Positions 59,874 through 64,000 of a stretch of DNA of 64,000 nt are shown piece after piece (the stretch's first letter is position 1; each line of letters begins with the position of its first letter). The DNA comes from Nocardioides rubriscoriae (lineage in GTDB: Bacteria > Actinomycetota > Actinomycetes > Propionibacteriales > Nocardioidaceae). Location of the stretch: contig NZ_VIYJ01000001.1 of NCBI RefSeq assembly GCF_008087085.1, forward strand, positions 62,001 through 126,000, given 5' to 3'. Both the position numbers and the translations under genes were made by a program. The notes under the pieces were generated by a model. That model made no database searches, was not told the DNA's origin, and saw nothing but the letters and a program-made list of their open reading frames with translations.

Positions 59874-59924
59874 TCGTGGACGTTCTGCACACGAGGAACA
59901 CCTGTGCAGAAGGTCCACGACTAT
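59870..59924 (+). terminator. 22-bp inverted repeat covering the stop codon
   Basis: Arms 59870-59891 and 59903-59924 pair with one mismatch around an 11-nt loop, and the TAG stop is in the left arm. No U-tract follows, so it is either a terminator of a Rho-assisted kind or an extragenic palindrome. Confidence 0.55.
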
Positions 59925-59975
59925 CGCGGTCGGCGCCACCGAGGGGGGTGAGGCAGGCCTCCGTAGACTCGATCG

Positions 59976-61616
59976 GTGACCGATGGCCCCCTGATCGTCC
60001 AGTCCGACAAGACCCTCCTCCTCGAGATCGACCACGACCAGGCCGCCGAGTGCCGCAAGGCGATCGCTCCCTTCGCCGAGCTCGAGCGCTCCCCCGAGCA
60101 CGTGCACACCTACCGGCTGACCCCGCTGGGCCTGTGGAACGCCCGCGCCGCCGGGCACGACGCCGAGCAGGTGGTCGACACCCTGCTCACCTACAGCCGC
60201 TACGCGGTGCCGCACGCGCTGCTGGTCGACGTGGCCGAGACCATGGCGCGCTACGGCCGGCTGCGCCTGGAGAAGCACCCCGTGCACGGGCTGGTGCTCG
60301 CCAGCACCGACCGGCCGGTGCTCGAGGAGGTGCTGCGCGCCAAGAAGATCGCCGGGATGCTCGGCGCCCGCATCGACGACGACACCGTCGCGGTCCACGC
60401 CTCCGAGCGCGGCAACCTCAAGCAGGCGTTGCTCAAGCTGGGCTGGCCGGCCGAGGACTTCGCGGGCTACGTCGACGGCGAGGCCCACGCCATCTCGCTC
60501 GACGAGAGCGAGTGGACGCTGCGCGCCTACCAGCGCGAGGCCGCCGAGTCGTTCTGGCACGGCGGGTCCGGTGTGGTCGTGCTGCCCTGCGGGGCGGGCA
60601 AGACCCTCGTCGGGGCCGCCGCGATGGCGCACGCGCAGGCCACGACGCTGATCCTGGTCACCAACACCGTGAGCGCTCGGCAGTGGAAGGACGAGCTGGT
60701 CCGTCGTACGTCGCTGACCGAGGACGAGATCGGCGAGTACTCCGGCACCGTCAAGGAGATCCGCCCGGTCACCATCGCGACCTACCAGGTGATGACGACC
60801 AAGCGCGGCGGCGTCTACCGCCACCTCGAGCTGCTCGACGCCCGCGACTGGGGGCTCATCGTCTACGACGAGGTGCACCTGCTGCCGGCCCCGATCTTCC
60901 GGATGACCGCCAACCTGCAGGCCCGCCGCCGCATCGGCCTGACCGCGACCCTGGTGCGCGAGGACGGCCGCGAGGGCGACGTGTTCTCGCTGATCGGCCC
61001 CAAGCGCTACGACGCCCCGTGGAAGGACATCGAGTCGCAGGGCTACATCGCGCCGGCCGACTGCGTCGAGGTGCGGGTGACGCTGCCGCAGTCCGAGCGG
61101 CTCACCTACGCCACGGCCGAGCCCGAGGAGCGCTACCGGTTGGCGTCGTGCACGCACGAGAAGGTGCAGGTCGTGCGTGACCTGGTCGCGCAGCACCCCG
61201 GCCAGCCCACGCTGGTGATCGGGCAGTACATCGACCAGCTCGACGAGCTGGCCGACAAGCTCGACGCCCCGGTGATCAAGGGCGAGACGCCGGTGCGCGA
61301 GCGTCAGCGGCTCTTCGACGCGTTCCGCTCCGGCGAGGTCGGGCTGCTGGTGGTCTCGAAGGTCGCCAACTTCTCCATCGACCTGCCCTCGGCCGAGGTC
61401 GCGATCCAGGTCTCGGGGTCGTTCGGCTCCCGCCAGGAGGAGGCCCAGCGCCTCGGGCGGCTGCTGCGCCCCAAGGAGGACGGCAAGTCCGCGCACTTCT
61501 ACACGATCGTCAGCCGCGACACCGTCGACGCCGACTTCGCCCAGAACCGTCAACGGTTCCTGGCCGAGCAGGGCTACGCCTACCGCATCGTCGACGCCGA
61601 GGACCTGCCGGCCTGA
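59976..61616 (+). CDS. XPB-type DNA repair helicase
   Basis: This 546-residue SF2 helicase, homologous to archaeal/eukaryal XPB, unwinds DNA 3' to 5'. An N-terminal helicase-associated part precedes motif Q/I (LRAYQREAAESFWH; PCGAGKT), motif II as DEVH, motif III LTATLVREDG, motif IV-VI (TLVIGQYIDQL ... QRLGRLLRPK). The length matches other actinobacterial XPBs. GTG at 59976 follows TAGACT by 6 nt. It is transcribed in the same direction as, and 102 bp after, its helicase-associated neighbour. Confidence 0.95.
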   Translation: MTDGPLIVQSDKTLLLEIDHDQAAECRKAIAPFAELERSPEHVHTYRLTPLGLWNARAAGHDAEQVVDTLLTYSRYAVPHALLVDVAETMARYGRLRLEKHPVHGLVLASTDRPVLEEVLRAKKIAGMLGARIDDDTVAVHASERGNLKQALLKLGWPAEDFAGYVDGEAHAISLDESEWTLRAYQREAAESFWHGGSGVVVLPCGAGKTLVGAAAMAHAQATTLILVTNTVSARQWKDELVRRTSLTEDEIGEYSGTVKEIRPVTIATYQVMTTKRGGVYRHLELLDARDWGLIVYDEVHLLPAPIFRMTANLQARRRIGLTATLVREDGREGDVFSLIGPKRYDAPWKDIESQGYIAPADCVEVRVTLPQSERLTYATAEPEERYRLASCTHEKVQVVRDLVAQHPGQPTLVIGQYIDQLDELADKLDAPVIKGETPVRERQRLFDAFRSGEVGLLVVSKVANFSIDLPSAEVAIQVSGSFGSRQEEAQRLGRLLRPKEDGKSAHFYTIVSRDTVDADFAQNRQRFLAEQGYAYRIVDAEDLPA

Positions 61617-61646
61617 GGGGCGGTCGCGAGCGCCCCCGAGGGGCCA

Positions 61647-61694
61647 GGTCGTCCGCGCCAGGGTGAGCCAGGGCTCACCGTGGGGCGGACGACC
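61647..61694. terminator. Nested hairpin between convergent genes
   Basis: An outer 10-bp perfect stem (61647-61656 with 61685-61694) encloses an inner 8-bp perfect stem (61662-61669 with 61672-61679). It lies 31 nt after the XPB stop and 15 nt after the stop of the leftward hydrolase-like gene, so it could end transcription from both sides. Confidence 0.6.
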
Positions 61695-61708
61695 CGACGG
61701 CAGGCCGC

Positions 61709-64000
61709 TCAGCCGGCGTCCAGGACCTCGACGGTGCGTCGCAGGCGCTCCCCGTCGGCGTTGACGCGGATCGTCAGGGTCTCGGTGCCCTCGCGGACGC
61801 CGTCGCGCCGGGTCGGGACCACCAGGGTGGTCGCCCGGGCCCCCGGCCGGATCGAGTCGAAGACGTAGACACCCAGCTTCCACAGGGGCAGCGCGGGGTC
61901 GAGCTCCTCGCCGAACCCGGCCAGGAACCGCGCCGGTACGTCGGCCCCGGTCAGGTCGGTCCCGGGCCCGCGCCTGGTCTCGAGGTAGGCGCTGAGGTCG
62001 TAGTCGGCCGCACCACCCACGTTGCGGACCCCGACCACGATCGGCTGCCCCTCGCGGACCTGTCGCGGCACGGTGATCCGCAGCTCCGGCTGGGGGTCGT
62101 CGTCGACGACGGTGAGGGCACCGACGTAGTCGTCGGTGGCCAGGCCGCGGACCGACCAGACGGTCACGGCGGTGGTGAGGCGGAAGTCGGCGAGCCGGTC
62201 GACGCTGTAGCGCACCGGGATCGACCCCGAGGTCTGGCCGGGTGCGACGTCGACGGTGAAGCGCTGCGGCCGACCGATCTCCTGCCCCACGGTCTGCACG
62301 ACGAGCTGGCCGGGTCGGGTGACGGGGCCGGTGATCGTGAAGGGGATCCGGGCGCTGCGGACGGTCGAGGCGCGCGGCCCCGTGCGGGCCGGGTCGCCCT
62401 CGTCGACACGGAGCTCGCCGACGTCGACGACGGGGAGCCGTGTCGACGGCACCGGGACGAGCCCGGCGGGGGCGGCCGCGACCTCGGCGACCCACACCCG
62501 GCCGCGCGGGCTGTCGGCGAGCAGCTCGACCGAGACGACGTCGGCCAGGTCGACGCCGCTGGCACCCGACGCGTCGACGAGCAGCGGCTGGGCCCAGAGC
62601 TTGGTGACCTCCGGGGAGACGAGCAACGGCGCGACCCGGGTGCCGCCCTCGGGCGTGAGCACGGCGCTGGCACCAGCGCCGTCGGTGACCCGCACCCGGA
62701 GGTCGACGGCACCCCGACGCGAGTCGACGATCGTGCGCAGCTCGAGCCGGTCGTCGGTCAGGTCGAGGGGGGCGTCGAAGCGCAGCCCGCCGACACCACC
62801 CGCGCGGGTCCAGGCGAGCTCGAGGAAGCGTCGCGACGGCTGGCCCTCGCCCTGCGGCACGAAGTGGGGTGCGGTGACCTGCAGCCCGCCCCCGCAGATC
62901 CCGACGGGCCCTGCGTCCCACGAGGTCACGCCAGAGCAGAGCCGCGTCTCGGCCCCGCCGGTGGCCAGGGTGGGCGTCGCCTCGAGACCGGGGCGGCGTA
63001 CGTCGCGGCCGGCGCCGAGCGCGTGGCTGCGCACGTCGGCCGTGCCGATCGAGGCGATGGTGACGTGCGAGCCGTCGAACAGCGGCAGGTAGGCGCCGTC
63101 GCCGGTGAACAGGTGCACCGCGCCGGCCACGTAGGCCTTGCCGACCGCGCGCTGGCCGCGCGCGGACAGCCGGCCAGGGTGGCGGCGTCCGCACGGCTGG
63201 TCCGCGGGGCCGAACCAGTCGTCGGAGGAGGGAGCCGCCGCGGTGGCGGGGGTCCACTCGGTGTTGAAGAAGTTGTGGTTGGCCCCCATCACCAGCACGG
63301 AGCTCTTCAGCGAGGTGTCGCCCGCGACCAGGTCACGGCCGACGTCGGTGAACTTCTGGCCCTGCAGGTCGGAGACGTCGCCGTCGCAGTAGGGCAGCAC
63401 CGTCACGGTCGGCACGTAGGGCGCGGTGTGGGACGCGAAGTCGGTCGGGGCGAGCAGGACCTGCCCCACGATCCGGTACGGCGCCGTCAGCGGCACCTGG
63501 ATCGACGCGCGGTCGACCCCCTCGCCGCCGCGGCTGTGTCCCACGAGCACGACCTGCGACAGGTCGACCTGGTGCGCGGCGGCCAGCGAGGTCCAGTGGT
63601 CGAGGTGGCGCCGCACGATCGTCGCCCGGGCCCCGGCGCCACCGTCGGGCAGGCGGTAGTCCTGGGCGTTGACGCCGTTGACGCGCACCGAGACCGTCGC
63701 GTAGCCCTGGGAGGCGAGCAACCTCTGGAGGTAGTCGTAGCCGAGGTGGCTGGGGATCTCCTCGAACCCGCCCGCGCAGGGCCAGGTCTCGGAGTAGGCG
63801 TCGTCGTCACCGGGCTTGTAGCAGACGCCGTGACGGCCGTGCAGGAACAGCACCAGCGGCCGGGGACCCGTGGCCTGGTCGGCTGCGGGCTCGACGACGT
63901 GGCCGACCATCTCGATCGGCTGCCGCATCCCGGCGAGCTTGACGCCGGGCAGCTCGTAGTCGCTGGTGACGATGGTGAAGGGCCCGGCCACGCCCGGGTC
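61709..64000 (-). CDS. Large alpha/beta-hydrolase-like protein with C-terminal beta domains, N-terminus cut
   Basis: More than 760 residues are visible and the frame stays open to the window edge, so the start (and probably a signal peptide) is missing. Near the N-terminus, VLFLHGRHGVCYKPG is an oxyanion strand, VVLVGHSRGGEG holds the Ser nucleophile, and VMGANHNFFNTEW is a likely His region. From ~residue 360 on there are several beta-rich domains, the last two with a Calx-beta-like pattern (VDEGDPARTG; VREGQPIVVGV; DGVREGTETLTI). Several Cys in the hydrolase part fit an exported protein. Substrate and cell-surface attachment are unknown. Confidence 0.8.
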   Translation of the reverse strand, partial: DPGVAGPFTIVTSDYELPGVKLAGMRQPIEMVGHVVEPAADQATGPRPLVLFLHGRHGVCYKPGDDDAYSETWPCAGGFEEIPSHLGYDYLQRLLASQGYATVSVRVNGVNAQDYRLPDGGAGARATIVRRHLDHWTSLAAAHQVDLSQVVLVGHSRGGEGVDRASIQVPLTAPYRIVGQVLLAPTDFASHTAPYVPTVTVLPYCDGDVSDLQGQKFTDVGRDLVAGDTSLKSSVLVMGANHNFFNTEWTPATAAAPSSDDWFGPADQPCGRRHPGRLSARGQRAVGKAYVAGAVHLFTGDGAYLPLFDGSHVTIASIGTADVRSHALGAGRDVRRPGLEATPTLATGGAETRLCSGVTSWDAGPVGICGGGLQVTAPHFVPQGEGQPSRRFLELAWTRAGGVGGLRFDAPLDLTDDRLELRTIVDSRRGAVDLRVRVTDGAGASAVLTPEGGTRVAPLLVSPEVTKLWAQPLLVDASGASGVDLADVVSVELLADSPRGRVWVAEVAAAPAGLVPVPSTRLPVVDVGELRVDEGDPARTGPRASTVRSARIPFTITGPVTRPGQLVVQTVGQEIGRPQRFTVDVAPGQTSGSIPVRYSVDRLADFRLTTAVTVWSVRGLATDDYVGALTVVDDDPQPELRITVPRQVREGQPIVVGVRNVGGAADYDLSAYLETRRGPGTDLTGADVPARFLAGFGEELDPALPLWKLGVYVFDSIRPGARATTLVVPTRRDGVREGTETLTIRVNADGERLRRTVEVLDAG

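Noticed and set aside
59604..63257. 1,217-codon minus-strand open frame across XPB
   Set aside because: Composition is low-complexity Arg/Gly/His; it is antisense to two clear helicase-type genes.

Overview
The window comes from a high-GC, Gram-positive actinobacterium. The base composition, the actinobacterial order of the ribosomal genes, the xAnnnT-N6-start leaderless promoters, a bacterial XPB helicase beside a helicase-associated gene, and DUF3027, DUF2530 and DUF4350 genes all point that way. The general look is that of a Nocardioides-like member of the Nocardioidaceae; this is inference and was not tested by alignment. No rRNA, tRNA, CRISPR array, insertion sequence or prophage was recognised.

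Layout. (1) 1-10,966 is an envelope module. A leftward operon encodes a giant (~2,085 aa) membrane-anchored protein with a propeller-like head, many cadherin/Ig-like repeats and FN3 domains, followed by a MoxR ATPase and a DUF58 protein cut by the window edge. Diverging from it are an FHA protein and a membrane Ser/Thr kinase. (2) 10,982-23,453 (minus strand) holds map-adk-secY and then the full spc and S10 ribosomal operons, from rplO at the distal end back to rpsJ. A hairpin separates rplO from secY. The usual infA-rpmJ-rpsM-rpsK-rpsD-rpoA-rplQ block does not follow map. (3) 23,915-32,565 holds an AhpD-like gene and a second MoxR/DUF58 cluster: GPDPase-type membrane protein, DUF4129, DUF4350, MoxR, DUF58, then SpoIIM (divergent) and RDD, with an alpha/beta hydrolase inserted. 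It resembles M. tuberculosis Rv3689-Rv3695 as I remember that locus. (4) 32,549-36,725 holds accessory metabolism and transport genes (MFS, TPR protein, homocysteine methyltransferase, trmB, DUF4190). (5) 36,819-41,143 is the str operon rpsL-rpsG-fusA-tuf, with a promoter candidate and a strong UUCG-loop terminator. (6) 41,478-53,524 is mixed: MFS/MarR, DUF2530, DUF3027, MFS, cold-shock protein, HAD phosphatase, subtilase, acetyltransferase, acyl-CoA ligase and signal peptidase I. (7) 53,631-57,578 is a tightly coupled signalling operon: duplicated 24-codon mini-ORFs, PP2C phosphatase, FHA protein, RDD-FHA membrane protein and SRPBCC protein. (8) 57,603-61,616 holds the helicase-associated/XPB pair, and a truncated secreted alpha/beta-hydrolase-like protein ends the window.

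How parts may work together. Regions 1 and 7 together supply a complete phospho-Thr circuit (kinase, FHA readers, PP2C eraser), and region 1 also carries a giant surface protein with its own MoxR/DUF58 pair. I infer a phosphorylation-controlled envelope system split over two loci. The second MoxR/DUF58 cluster is a parallel envelope-assembly module.

Non-coding structure is unusually rich. There is a 154-bp repeat family (four tandem copies at 43.65 kb and two diverged copies at 46.7 kb), always between convergent genes and able to fold into a conserved hairpin. There are also a paired 45-bp inverted element, long palindromes at 59.87 and 61.65 kb, two divergent promoters with overlapping -10 elements, and about 16 starts of the leaderless type.
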